Origin: an uncultured Erythrobacter sp.
GTDB lineage: Bacteria; Pseudomonadota; Alphaproteobacteria; Sphingomonadales; Sphingomonadaceae
DNA: 64,000 nucleotides
Direction: 5' to 3'
NCBI RefSeq assembly: GCF_947499705.1
Contig: NZ_CANMPJ010000001.1
Span: forward strand, 469,501-533,500
Shown in pieces: positions 27,921 through 35,556 of the stretch; the first letter of the stretch is position 1; each line of letters starts with the position of its first letter. The notes beneath the pieces were generated by a model that was not told the origin of the DNA, ran no database searches, and worked only from the letters and a program-made list of their open reading frames with translations. The translations under genes were made by a program, and so were the position numbers.

Positions 27921-29636
27921 ATGAGCATCAATATTGGACCCGCGGCGAGCGACGAAATGCGCCCCCGGATCACAGTCGTCGGTATCGGCGGAGCAGGCGG
28001 CAACGCGATTGCCAACATGATTGCAGCCGAGATCGAAGGCGTCGACTTCGTTGTCGCGAACACGGATGCGCAGGCGCTGAGCACCAGCCCTGCTGACAAG
28101 CGGATTCAACTTGGCCCGGATATCACCGGCGGATTGGGCGCTGGCGCTCGTCCCGAAGTGGGCAAGGCGGCAGCAGAAGAAACGGTCAAGGAAATCGAAG
28201 ACGCGCTGGAAGGCGTGAACATGGTCTTCATCGCCGCCGGTATGGGTGGCGGAACCGGCACAGGTGCGGCTCCTGTCATTGCCGAAGCTGCGCGGCGCAA
28301 GGGTGTGCTGACCGTCGGCGTCGTGACCAAGCCATTCCTCTTCGAAGGCACGCGCCGCATGCGCGCCGCCGAAGCCGGGATCGATGAGCTTCAGGACCAC
28401 GTCGACACGCTGATCGTCATCCCCAATCAGAACCTGTTCCTCGTCGCCAAGGCGGAAACGACCTTCAAGGAAGCGTTCCAGCTCGCCGATGAAGTGCTGC
28501 AGCAGGGTGTCCGCTCGATCACCGATCTGATGGTGATGCCGGGCCTGATCAACCTCGACTTTGCCGATGTCCGCTCCGTCATGAGCGAGATGGGCAAAGC
28601 GATGATGGGCACGGGCGAAGGCGAAGGCGAGAACCGCGCGCTTGATGCCGCAGAACAGGCGATTGCCAATCCGCTGCTCGATGGTGTTTCGATGCAGGGC
28701 GCGAAGGGCGTGATCATCTCGATCATTGGCGGCGAAGATATGAAGCTGCTCGAAGTCGATGAGGCTGCGAACCATATTCGCGAGCTGGTCGATGAAGACG
28801 CGAACATCATCTGGGGTAGCGCATTCAATCCCGATCTCGATGGCAAGATCCGTGTGTCCGTGGTCGCCACTGGCATTGAGCAGAGCGCCAGCGGTGCTGT
28901 CGACACATCGACCCCGGTTTCCTTGTCCAGCGCACGTCCACCCAAGCGCCCGATCCTTGAACTCGGTGGCGAAGAACAAGCAGGCGATCCGGTCGAAGAG
29001 GAAGAAGATACTTCTCCGGCGATCCCGCCGCTGACGCCGCCAATGGCTGATGAGCCTGTTGTCGAAGAGGCCCCTGAGCCGGAACCCGAGCCTGAGGAAG
29101 AGCCAGAACCGGAGACCGCCAAGGAAGCGGAACCGTTCGATCTATCCGGCATGCAAGCGGGCGACGACATGGGCGATCACGGCGATGACGTCGACGAGAT
29201 TGTCGATCCACTCGCCGGGTTGCGCGGTATCGAAGAAGACGAATCCGACGGCGAACTGCCCGAACCGGCGGATGACAGACAGTTCGGTGAGCCAGTTGGT
29301 GCGAGCGACGGATCTGAGGAAGATACTCTTGATCTCGACCCTGACTATGCTGAAGTCGATGATGCAGAAGACGACGATCTGCTCGCCAGCGCGGATCAGC
29401 TGGCCGCCGATGACCAGCAGGTCGAAGCACGCGCCGATGGTCCGCGCAAACGTCCAGTCTTGGGCGGCGGCGACGGCGATGCCGGTGCTGCAACTGGCGC
29501 GGCGGCAGGAGGAAGCACTCTTTTCGAGCGCATGGCCAATCTCTCGCGTGGCTCCGGATCAGAAGATGAAGAGGACGATGATGATGCGCCGGCACTTTCG
29601 ATTCCGCGCTTCCTCGGGCGTCAGAACAACCAGTAA
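27921..29636 (+). CDS. ftsZ: Cell division protein FtsZ
   Basis: A 571-residue tubulin-like GTPase that forms the Z ring. Residues 12-320 are the GTPase core with [13 protein letters not shown], the tubulin signature [10 protein letters not shown] near residue 109 and NTDAQAL near 50. Residues about 335-555 form a very long, acidic Pro/Glu-rich linker. The C-terminal peptide [14 protein letters not shown] is the FtsA/partner-binding tail. GGAGGA lies about 8 bases before the ATG. It may be transcribed from its own promoter, because the gap before it is far larger than others in the cluster. Confidence 0.97.
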   Translation: MSINIGPAASDEMRPRITVVGIGGAGGNAIANMIAAEIEGVDFVVANTDAQALSTSPADKRIQLGPDITGGLGAGARPEVGKAAAEETVKEIEDALEGVNMVFIAAGMGGGTGTGAAPVIAEAARRKGVLTVGVVTKPFLFEGTRRMRAAEAGIDELQDHVDTLIVIPNQNLFLVAKAETTFKEAFQLADEVLQQGVRSITDLMVMPGLINLDFADVRSVMSEMGKAMMGTGEGEGENRALDAAEQAIANPLLDGVSMQGAKGVIISIIGGEDMKLLEVDEAANHIRELVDEDANIIWGSAFNPDLDGKIRVSVVATGIEQSASGAVDTSTPVSLSSARPPKRPILELGGEEQAGDPVEEEEDTSPAIPPLTPPMADEPVVEEAPEPEPEPEEEPEPETAKEAEPFDLSGMQAGDDMGDHGDDVDEIVDPLAGLRGIEEDESDGELPEPADDRQFGEPVGASDGSEEDTLDLDPDYAEVDDAEDDDLLASADQLAADDQQVEARADGPRKRPVLGGGDGDAGAATGAAAGGSTLFERMANLSRGSGSEDEEDDDDAPALSIPRFLGRQNNQ

Positions 29637-29646
29637 AGCGAAGGGC

Positions 29647-29676
29647 GGGGCCTCAGTTCAACCGGAGTGAGGCCCC
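29647..29676 (+). terminator. Hairpin after ftsZ, probable end of the division cluster
   Basis: GGGGCCTCA (29647-29655) and TGAGGCCCC (29668-29676) form a 9-bp stem 10 bases after the ftsZ stop. No T run follows, so it may only stabilise the 3' end. Confidence 0.5.
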
Positions 29677-29742
29677 ATTCGCCCCATGTTCATCGCTGAA
29701 CGGCTAGCGAGCATGCGGATTTGATCTAGCTCTGAGAGCTGC

Positions 29743-31332
29743 ATGATACATTATCGCATTCCCGTTTTCGGTATCGCTTTGGCTTCGCTGGGCATTGTTG
29801 CGCTGCCAACCTCTGCGCTCGCGCAAAACTCCACTTCGCGCCCTGTAGTCCAACCCCTCCCGTCGCCGGAAGTCGAGCGTCTGAACACCGCGCTGAAGAA
29901 ACTGGCGCGACGTCCCCGTGATCTCGATGCCTTGATCGAGGCAGGCAATGCTTCACTGCGGCTGGATGACCTTGATGCGGCGATTGGGTTCTTTGGCCGC
30001 GCGGAAGAGCTGTCGTCAGAAAATCCGCGCGTGAAGATGGGGCAGGCGGCGGTTTACCTTCGCTCGGGCCGTCCGATCGAGGCGCTCAGACTGTTTGCTG
30101 AAGCAGAAGCAGCAGGTGCGTCCTCACGCGATGTCTTGGCGGATCGCGGGCTGGCCTATGATCTCGTGGGCGATCAGACACGGGCACAGGCGACCTATCG
30201 ACAAGCGCTCCGCGAAGATTCCGGCAACAGCTTGGCCACCAGGCGCTTGGCACTCAGTCAGGCGATCATGGGGGAACAGCGGGCATTCGAAGAGACGCTG
30301 CGCCCCTTGATCGACAGGCGCGAATTTGCGGCGTTTCGCGCGCGCGCATTCGGCCTCGCGATCCTCGGTGAACAGGACCGTGCTGCCGCGATCACCGATG
30401 CGGTCATGCCGCGCGACCTTGCGGCTCGCATCACGCCCTATCTCGAATTCATGCCGCGACTGACCAAGGCGCAGCAGGCTGCGGCGGCCAATCTCGGGAT
30501 ATTCCCGCGCGCAGCCGATATCGGGCGTGACGATCCTCGGATTGCGAATTTCGCGGCAGCGAGCACTGGAGCGACATCCGCTTCCGCAAACTTGGAAGCG
30601 GGCAATCGGTTGGAGCCTGCGGGCCAGCCGCTTGGGGAGCCGACAGCAATTCTGGGCAGCACCGCTCCTGAAACATTGACGCAGGAAGAGGCTGCGGCGG
30701 AGCTCGCTGCAGCACCCCCGACGCAGACGATTTCGGAAACCCCGTCTGTTTCTGCTCAGCCACCCAGCACGACGACTGTCGCAGTTGCCGATACCTCGCC
30801 GCAACCCGGGTTTGACCTTGCCCGGGTGGCAGGCACTGGAAGCCCGAGCTCGACCGAATCCGCCGCGGTGGTGCGAACGGGGCCGGTTCAGACCACAACG
30901 GCTTCCGCACCGCCAGCCGCGCAACCCAACTTCGCCGACGCGTTTGGCGATCTTGGCACAGGCGATCTCCCGGATGCCAAGACAGGCAGCGACGCGGTGA
31001 ACATCGCTTCGATCGAAGTTCCGCGCGAAGCCCAGGTCGCTCCGGAACCGGCAGAGCCCGTGCATCCACGCCGAATCTGGGTGCAAGTGGCGACCGGCCG
31101 TGATCGCAGCGCATTGCGCTTCGATTGGCGGCGGATCACGCGCAAGGCATCGCGCCTGCTGCGCGACTACGACCCGCATGTGGTGGCTTGGGGGCAGTCC
31201 AACCGTTTGTTGGCCGGACCGGTGGAAAGCACGGGAGAGGCGCGCCGCCTGGTCAATGCGCTGGGAGAGATGGGCATCGACACTTTCTCTTACACCAGCC
31301 CTGAAGGCACAGAAATTCAGGAACTTAAGTAA
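29743..31332 (+). CDS. Secreted TPR/SPOR-domain protein
   Basis: A 529-residue exported protein: signal peptide at residues 1-28 (cleavage after ALAQ), a TPR region at about 45-200 (GNASLRLDDLDAAIGFFGRAEEL, GLAYDLVGDQTRAQATYRQAL), a Thr/Pro/Ala-rich linker at 270-430, and a C-terminal SPOR-like domain (RIWVQVATGRDRSALRFDWRRI...LLAGPVESTGEARRLVNALGEMGIDTF). SPOR domains bind denuded septal peptidoglycan, so a role at the division site fits its place after ftsZ. The exact function is unknown. GAGAG lies about 9 bases before the ATG. Confidence 0.85.
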   Translation: MIHYRIPVFGIALASLGIVALPTSALAQNSTSRPVVQPLPSPEVERLNTALKKLARRPRDLDALIEAGNASLRLDDLDAAIGFFGRAEELSSENPRVKMGQAAVYLRSGRPIEALRLFAEAEAAGASSRDVLADRGLAYDLVGDQTRAQATYRQALREDSGNSLATRRLALSQAIMGEQRAFEETLRPLIDRREFAAFRARAFGLAILGEQDRAAAITDAVMPRDLAARITPYLEFMPRLTKAQQAAAANLGIFPRAADIGRDDPRIANFAAASTGATSASANLEAGNRLEPAGQPLGEPTAILGSTAPETLTQEEAAAELAAAPPTQTISETPSVSAQPPSTTTVAVADTSPQPGFDLARVAGTGSPSSTESAAVVRTGPVQTTTASAPPAAQPNFADAFGDLGTGDLPDAKTGSDAVNIASIEVPREAQVAPEPAEPVHPRRIWVQVATGRDRSALRFDWRRITRKASRLLRDYDPHVVAWGQSNRLLAGPVESTGEARRLVNALGEMGIDTFSYTSPEGTEIQELK

Positions 31333-31475
31333 GTAATTCGGTCCATCCCCGGGTTTCTTTGCACAAGCTTTGAACAAGCGAACTGGGTTCTCCCCAAGAG
31401 CCATCAGTCTTCACATTGCCAAGTATCACTCGGCCAAGGCATTTGGGCCGCGATGACTTATGTGAAAGCCCCCGC

Positions 31476-31982
31476 ATGACCCCCCGCGAAGCAGACTTCA
31501 GCGCCAATGATGATGCCGCACCAGTCGAGATGCTCGCCGCCTTGTTCGAAGCGCGCGGATGGGCGTGCGAAGTTGTCGCCGATGACGAGATGACCGGCGA
31601 AGTCCAGGGCAGCTGGGCCAAGTACCAACTGCGCGCAATCTGGCGCAGCACCGACAATGTGCTGCAGTTCCTGTGCTTGCCCGACATCCGCGTGTCGGAC
31701 GACAAGCGACAGCGGGCGTACGAGCTGCTCAGCCTTGTGAATGAGCAAATGTGGCTTGGCCATTTCGATATCTGGTCGAATGGCGACGTCCTGCTTTACC
31801 GCCATGGGGTATTGCTGGGCGATGATGGCATGCTGAGCCTCGCGCAGGCACAGGCGCTGGTCGAAACGGCGATCGATGAGTGCGACCGGTTCTACCCGGC
31901 GTTTCAATTCGTGCTGTGGGGTGACAAAAGCCCACGCGCTGCGCTCGACAGCGCGCTTGTGGATGCCGCTGGCGAGGCTTAG
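31476..31982 (+). CDS. YbjN domain-containing protein
   Basis: A 168-residue protein of the YbjN family (type III secretion chaperone-like fold, roles in envelope or stress are reported but unclear). Visible features are MLAALFEARGWACEVVADDEMTGEVQG near residue 19, LCLPDIRVSDDKRQRAYELLSLVNEQMWLGHFDIW near 69 and the acidic helix near 125. The frame extends to 31416, but MTPREADF at 31476 fits the family start better. It lies 43 bases before proC. Confidence 0.82.
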   Translation: MTPREADFSANDDAAPVEMLAALFEARGWACEVVADDEMTGEVQGSWAKYQLRAIWRSTDNVLQFLCLPDIRVSDDKRQRAYELLSLVNEQMWLGHFDIWSNGDVLLYRHGVLLGDDGMLSLAQAQALVETAIDECDRFYPAFQFVLWGDKSPRAALDSALVDAAGEA

Positions 31983-32025
31983 CACATCGCTCTGATCTGC
32001 CCGTCACGGGCATAATGAGGCGAGT

Positions 32026-32832
32026 ATGACAGACATTCGGAAGCTTTTGATCGTTGGTCTCGGCAATATGTCGGGCGCGATGCTCGATGGGTGGCTGGCA
32101 GCCGGGCAAGACTCCATGCGGTTTGCCGCTTTGGGGCCGCGCGAGAAAACCACTCCGCAAGGCGTTGCATTCCACACCGATCCAGGTGAGGCGCAGGGTC
32201 ACGACGCTGTGATGCTCGGGTTCAAGCCGTATCATCTCGGCGATGTTGCCCCGACGCTGCAAGGCGTCATCACAGGTGATGGGGTGACAATCTATTCACT
32301 GCTCGCAGGCATCACTCTGGACCAGCTCAAAACTGCATTCCCGAGCGCCAAAGCGCATGTCCGGGTGATGCCAAATTTGGCCTCCCGCATCGGGAAGTCA
32401 CCGATAATCCTGGCGGAAGCGGGCTTGGAAGCAGGGGAGCGCGAAGCCGCGACAGCATTGTTCGACGATCTGGGCCAATCGGTCTGGTTGGACGACGAGA
32501 CGCACTACGACCTCTGTACGGCGCTTGCCGGGTCGGGGCCGGGCTTCGTCTACCGTTTCATCGATGCGCTCGCGACGGCAGCGATTGAACTCGGCCTCGA
32601 CCCGGAAAGCGCCAACAGTCTTTCGCTCGCTATGGTCGAGGGCGGGGCGTCACTCGCCGCATCGTCGGACCTGTCTCCCGCTGAATTGGCCGACCGGGTG
32701 GCCAGCCCGGGCGGTATGACCCGCGAGGGCCTAAACGTGCTCGATCATGACCAAGCCTTGCACAGATTGCTCGTCGAAACCCTGCGCGCGACGCGCGATC
32801 GCGGAGCCGCCTTGTCTGCTGGAAGCAATTGA
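32026..32832 (+). CDS. proC: Pyrroline-5-carboxylate reductase
   Basis: A 268-residue NAD(P)H enzyme that completes proline synthesis. The Rossmann loop LLIVGLGNMSGAML is at residues 7-20, VMPNLASRIGKS near 115, and ALAGSGPGFVYRFIDAL near 166 plus VASPGGMTREGL near 225 are the ProC signature. The proline-pathway kinase proB is 6 kb downstream, not adjacent. GAGGCGAGT precedes the ATG. Confidence 0.93.
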   Translation: MTDIRKLLIVGLGNMSGAMLDGWLAAGQDSMRFAALGPREKTTPQGVAFHTDPGEAQGHDAVMLGFKPYHLGDVAPTLQGVITGDGVTIYSLLAGITLDQLKTAFPSAKAHVRVMPNLASRIGKSPIILAEAGLEAGEREAATALFDDLGQSVWLDDETHYDLCTALAGSGPGFVYRFIDALATAAIELGLDPESANSLSLAMVEGGASLAASSDLSPAELADRVASPGGMTREGLNVLDHDQALHRLLVETLRATRDRGAALSAGSN

Positions 32833-32897
32833 AAGCACTTGTTAATCATAATCACTACGAAAATGAACAATTCACACCGAATTGCTGCCGGTTTCGC

Positions 32898-32926
32898 TTG
32901 AAAACCGCTCGAAAAACACCGATATT
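32898..32926 (+). promoter_or_regulatory. Candidate sigma-70-like promoter of the BI-1 family gene
   Basis: TTGAAA (32898-32903) and GATATT (32921-32926) with 17-base spacing lie 54 bases before the ATG. Read by eye only. Confidence 0.4.
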
Positions 32927-32979
32927 GCTACGCAACAGGCGCGTATTGTCGTGCCGCAATTGGAGACAAGGGATCCATC

Positions 32980-33750
32980 ATGTCTGATTGGAAAGATTCT
33001 CAGCGCACCCAATCGAACTTCGGTTCGGTGCCGCGCGCTGGCGGAGAGGTGAGCTACGACGAAGGTCTGCGCTCCTTCATGCTCTCGATCTACAACTACA
33101 TGGGCTCGGGCGTACTGCTGACCGGCATCGTCGCCCTGCTGTTCGTCAACTCGCCGCTGTTCGGCATGGCGTTCGAAGTGGTGCAGACCCCGTATGGCCG
33201 CGCGCTAGAAGCAAATATGCTGGGCTGGGCGATCAAGCTTTCGCCGCTCGTATTCATGCTGTTCTGGTGGTTCGGCGCGCAGCGTGCCAGCCAGCCGGTG
33301 TTGCAAATCGCCTTCTGGTCGTTCTGCACCGTCTTCGGCCTGTCGCTGTCGACGATCTTCGCGATCTATACCGGTGAATCGATTGCCATGGCGTTCTTCG
33401 CAGCGGCTGCTGGCTTTGCCGGTCTCAGCCTCTGGGGATACACCACCAAGAAAGACATCAGCGGTTGGGGAAGCTTCCTGATCATCGGTGCATTCGGCCT
33501 TCTGGCCGCATTCCTGATGAACGCCTTCATCTTCCAGTCGGGCATGTTCCATTTCGCGCTGAGCGCTGCGGGCGTGCTGATCTTCGCTGGTCTGACCGCC
33601 TACGACACGCAGATGCTGAAGAACCAGTACCAGTTCGTGCGCGGCACGGATCAGATGGGCCGGGCGATCATCTTCGGCGCATTCAACCTCTATCTGGACT
33701 TCATCAACCTGTTCATCATGTTGCTGCAGTTCTTCGGAAACCGCGAATAA
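32980..33750 (+). CDS. Bax inhibitor-1/YccA family membrane protein
   Basis: A 256-residue protein with seven membrane helices from about residue 38 to the C-terminus. It has the family cores FMLSIYNYMGSGVLLTGIVALL, TIFAIYTGESIAMAFFAAAAGFAGLSLWGY and the C-terminal AGLTAYDTQMLKNQY...FNLYLDFINLFIMLLQFFGNRE. Relatives are pH-dependent calcium-leak channels or FtsH-modulating proteins; the substrate here is unknown. CAAGGGA precedes the ATG. A good terminator follows. Confidence 0.93.
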   Translation: MSDWKDSQRTQSNFGSVPRAGGEVSYDEGLRSFMLSIYNYMGSGVLLTGIVALLFVNSPLFGMAFEVVQTPYGRALEANMLGWAIKLSPLVFMLFWWFGAQRASQPVLQIAFWSFCTVFGLSLSTIFAIYTGESIAMAFFAAAAGFAGLSLWGYTTKKDISGWGSFLIIGAFGLLAAFLMNAFIFQSGMFHFALSAAGVLIFAGLTAYDTQMLKNQYQFVRGTDQMGRAIIFGAFNLYLDFINLFIMLLQFFGNRE

Positions 33751-33819
33751 GCGGCGTTTCCAAGCGCGGTTTGCCGCATTGGCAGGCCGGGTGACCGAAA
33801 CATTCGGTGAAATCTCTTG

Positions 33820-33857
33820 TGCCCGGGGCGTTTCGTGCGCCTCGGGCATTTGCTTTG
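33820..33857 (+). terminator. Rho-independent terminator after the BI-1 family gene
   Basis: TGCCCGGGGCG (33820-33830) pairs with CGCCTCGGGCA (33838-33848) through one G-T pair, and TTTGCTTTG follows. Confidence 0.75.
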
Positions 33858-33952
33858 TCCGTGCGGCGCATTATCGCGGGAACCCTTCAGGCAAGAGCAA
33901 GCATATGCGATGCATCTTGTTCTTGGGGGGGTTAAGCGAGAGGCGGACTGGA

Positions 33953-34972
33953 ATGAGCGCGACCAAGCACAGCACACTAAACGTGGGCACCACAATCTCG
34001 GGTAAGATGGTGAAGCGACCACCGGCGGGGCTTCGGATCCTGACTGTGGCAGTGGTCTCGGCCAGCCTTGCCGCGTGCGCCACAGTGCCGCCGCCACCTC
34101 CGCCGCCTCCCCCGCCGCCTCCGCCGCCTCCGCCGGTTGAGGTCATCCCATTCCGTCCGCTTCCACCGGGAGGCGCATCCTATGTTATGAACATCCCTGG
34201 ACTTGGGGTGGACGGCAAACGCGTTACCGTGAACCGCGGGCTGAGCGATGACGAAACGGTATGGCATTTCCGCTCAGGCTGGAACGTCGCCGCGCTCAAT
34301 TGCACGGCGCCACAATACGCACCGATTGCCGATGGCTACCGCGCTTACATCACCGACCACGCGCGGGCTCTCAAAGCGGTCAACGACCGGATCGACCGCG
34401 TCTATCGGAGCCGTATGGGTGCTCGCCGCGCGGGGATTATCGAGCGCGAAGGCCAGATGACGATGGTCTACAATTTCTTCGCTTTGCCACCGGCCCGTTC
34501 GGGTTTCTGCAACACTATGCTCGACCTTGCGAACCGCTGGATGACCCCGCCGGAGGCGGATCCGATCGCGTTTGCATTGAGCAACTTCCCGCTGGTTGAG
34601 GCGCCGTTCGATACCTTCTTCACCGATTATGAGCGCTATGAACGGCTCTCGGCGCAATGGGACATGAAATACGGTGCGGAATACGGTCCGTCGCAGCCGG
34701 GCTGGGTTGCGGTGCAGCAAGCCCGCGCCAATGGGAATCCCAATGTGCCGACTGTCGGAGTGAGCGATCCAGCGTCGACATTGGCGGCGCCGACTGCCGC
34801 CTCCGGCGCGGTCGCCGATCCGGAAACCGGCGTCGATGTGCCGGTCATTCCCGTGCAAGACGGTTTCGTCTCGCAGCCGGTGGTCGAGCCGATCCCAGAG
34901 AACGCGCCCGGTGATGGTACGGTTGCGGTGCCGCCGGGTGATACGGGCCCTCAGGACGAACCACCGGGCTGA
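33953..34972 (+). CDS. Polyproline lipoprotein, uncharacterised
   Basis: A 339-residue lipoprotein. The signal sequence (LRILTVAVVSASLAAC, lipobox LAAC) is followed at once by 16 prolines, encoded by CCG/CCT/CCC/CCA codons at 34090-34137. A globular part of about 200 residues follows (VMNIPGLGVDGKRVTVNRGLSDDETVWHFRSGWNVAALNC, then a helical stretch), and the tail is Pro/Asp/Gly-rich. I do not recognise the family. The ATG at 33953 has GAGAGG upstream; an ATG at 34007 is an alternative and gives a shorter signal. A polyproline run should need EF-P for translation. Confidence 0.8.
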   Translation: MSATKHSTLNVGTTISGKMVKRPPAGLRILTVAVVSASLAACATVPPPPPPPPPPPPPPPPVEVIPFRPLPPGGASYVMNIPGLGVDGKRVTVNRGLSDDETVWHFRSGWNVAALNCTAPQYAPIADGYRAYITDHARALKAVNDRIDRVYRSRMGARRAGIIEREGQMTMVYNFFALPPARSGFCNTMLDLANRWMTPPEADPIAFALSNFPLVEAPFDTFFTDYERYERLSAQWDMKYGAEYGPSQPGWVAVQQARANGNPNVPTVGVSDPASTLAAPTAASGAVADPETGVDVPVIPVQDGFVSQPVVEPIPENAPGDGTVAVPPGDTGPQDEPPG

Positions 34973-34990
34973 GGAGGCGTTTTGTTTTTA

Positions 34991-35135
34991 GCTGCGCATC
35001 CGCGCCGCGATATCCTCGCTCACGCGACCTGACGGTCGGTTTGCGCTCCGCGCCGTCTTCGACTCCGCTGCGGTCGGGCAGTCGCCCTATGACTGCCGTG
35101 ACCAAGCACCAAACGGCTGCGCAGCAGCCGCAAGC
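34991..35135 (+). repeat. Dispersed structured intergenic repeat, copy B (diverged)
   Basis: This begins 18 bases after the lipoprotein stop. It has the ATCC-loop hairpin with a short stem (GCGC-ATCC-GCGC, 34994-35005), CCTCGCTCACGCGACCTGA matching copy C, CGTCTTCGACTCCGC matching copy A, and a terminal CGGCTGC-GCA-GCAGCCG hairpin near 35110. It is longer and less similar than the other two copies. Confidence 0.6.
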
Positions 35136-35201
35136 GCGGCCGCGCGTCGCGCCTTATGGCGCGGTAGCCAAGGGGCCGGCTGACCCCGCTGGCGCTTGAA
35201 G

Positions 35202-35245
35202 CCGACTAAGCAAGCTTGCGTAAGCAAGCTGGTGCGCTTAGTCGG
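35202..35245 (+). other. Nested perfect hairpin just upstream of the cobalamin riboswitch
   Basis: CCGACTAAGC (35202-35211) pairs with GCTTAGTCGG (35236-35245), and inside it AGCTTGC (35213-35219) pairs with GCAAGCT (35224-35230) around GTAA. Six A residues follow. Between copy B and this hairpin (35136-35201) nothing is recognised. Confidence 0.6.
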
Positions 35246-35249
35246 AAAA

Positions 35250-35432
35250 AACGCATCGGTAACGGGAATGCGGTGAGCGCTTATGCGCAATTCCGCAGCT
35301 GTCCCTGCAACTGTAAGCGGTGAGTGTCTGTTTCGTGCGGTCCGAAAGGATCGCAGCCACTGGAGCGCCAGCTCTGGGAAGGTGAGATGCAAACGCGCTG
35401 ATCCGTGAGCCAGGAGACCGACCGGAGCGTGT
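35250..35432 (+). ncRNA. Cobalamin (adenosylcobalamin) riboswitch
   Basis: The conserved core is readable in order: CGGTAACGGGAATGCGGTGA at 35256-35275, then ATTCCGCAGCTGTCCCTGCA with CAACTGTAAGCGG (about 35288-35322), GCCACTGGAGC, CTGGGAAGGTG, and the closing AGCCAGGAGACC near 35409-35420. CGGT near 35257 pairs with ACCG near 35418 as P1. These are the B12-box and receptor-domain elements of the family. It ends about 125 bases before the BtuB-type gene, so cobalamin should switch that gene off, as known for btuB in other bacteria. Confidence 0.95.
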
Positions 35433-35556
35433 CGCTTGTTGCCTGGTTCAGGGATTGATCCGGCGCGAAAGGACTTTCGTTTCGAGCGACGACCATTGGC
35501 CCGTGTGGATGATCCCATGCGGGCTTGTTGTTGCTCATTCGGAAGGGATCCGAGGA

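Noticed and set aside
27867..28979. A 370-codon minus-strand frame opposite ftsZ
   Set aside because: FtsZ is complete in the plus strand; the antisense frame is a GC-rich codon shadow.
29730..29742. Palindrome AGCTCTGAGAGCT before the TPR/SPOR gene as an operator
   Set aside because: The sequence is short, overlaps the likely ribosome site and no partner site or regulator is apparent.
34080..34140. Sequencing or assembly error in the polyproline run
   Set aside because: The run uses mixed proline codons and keeps the reading frame into a plausible lipoprotein, so it looks genuine; length could still vary.
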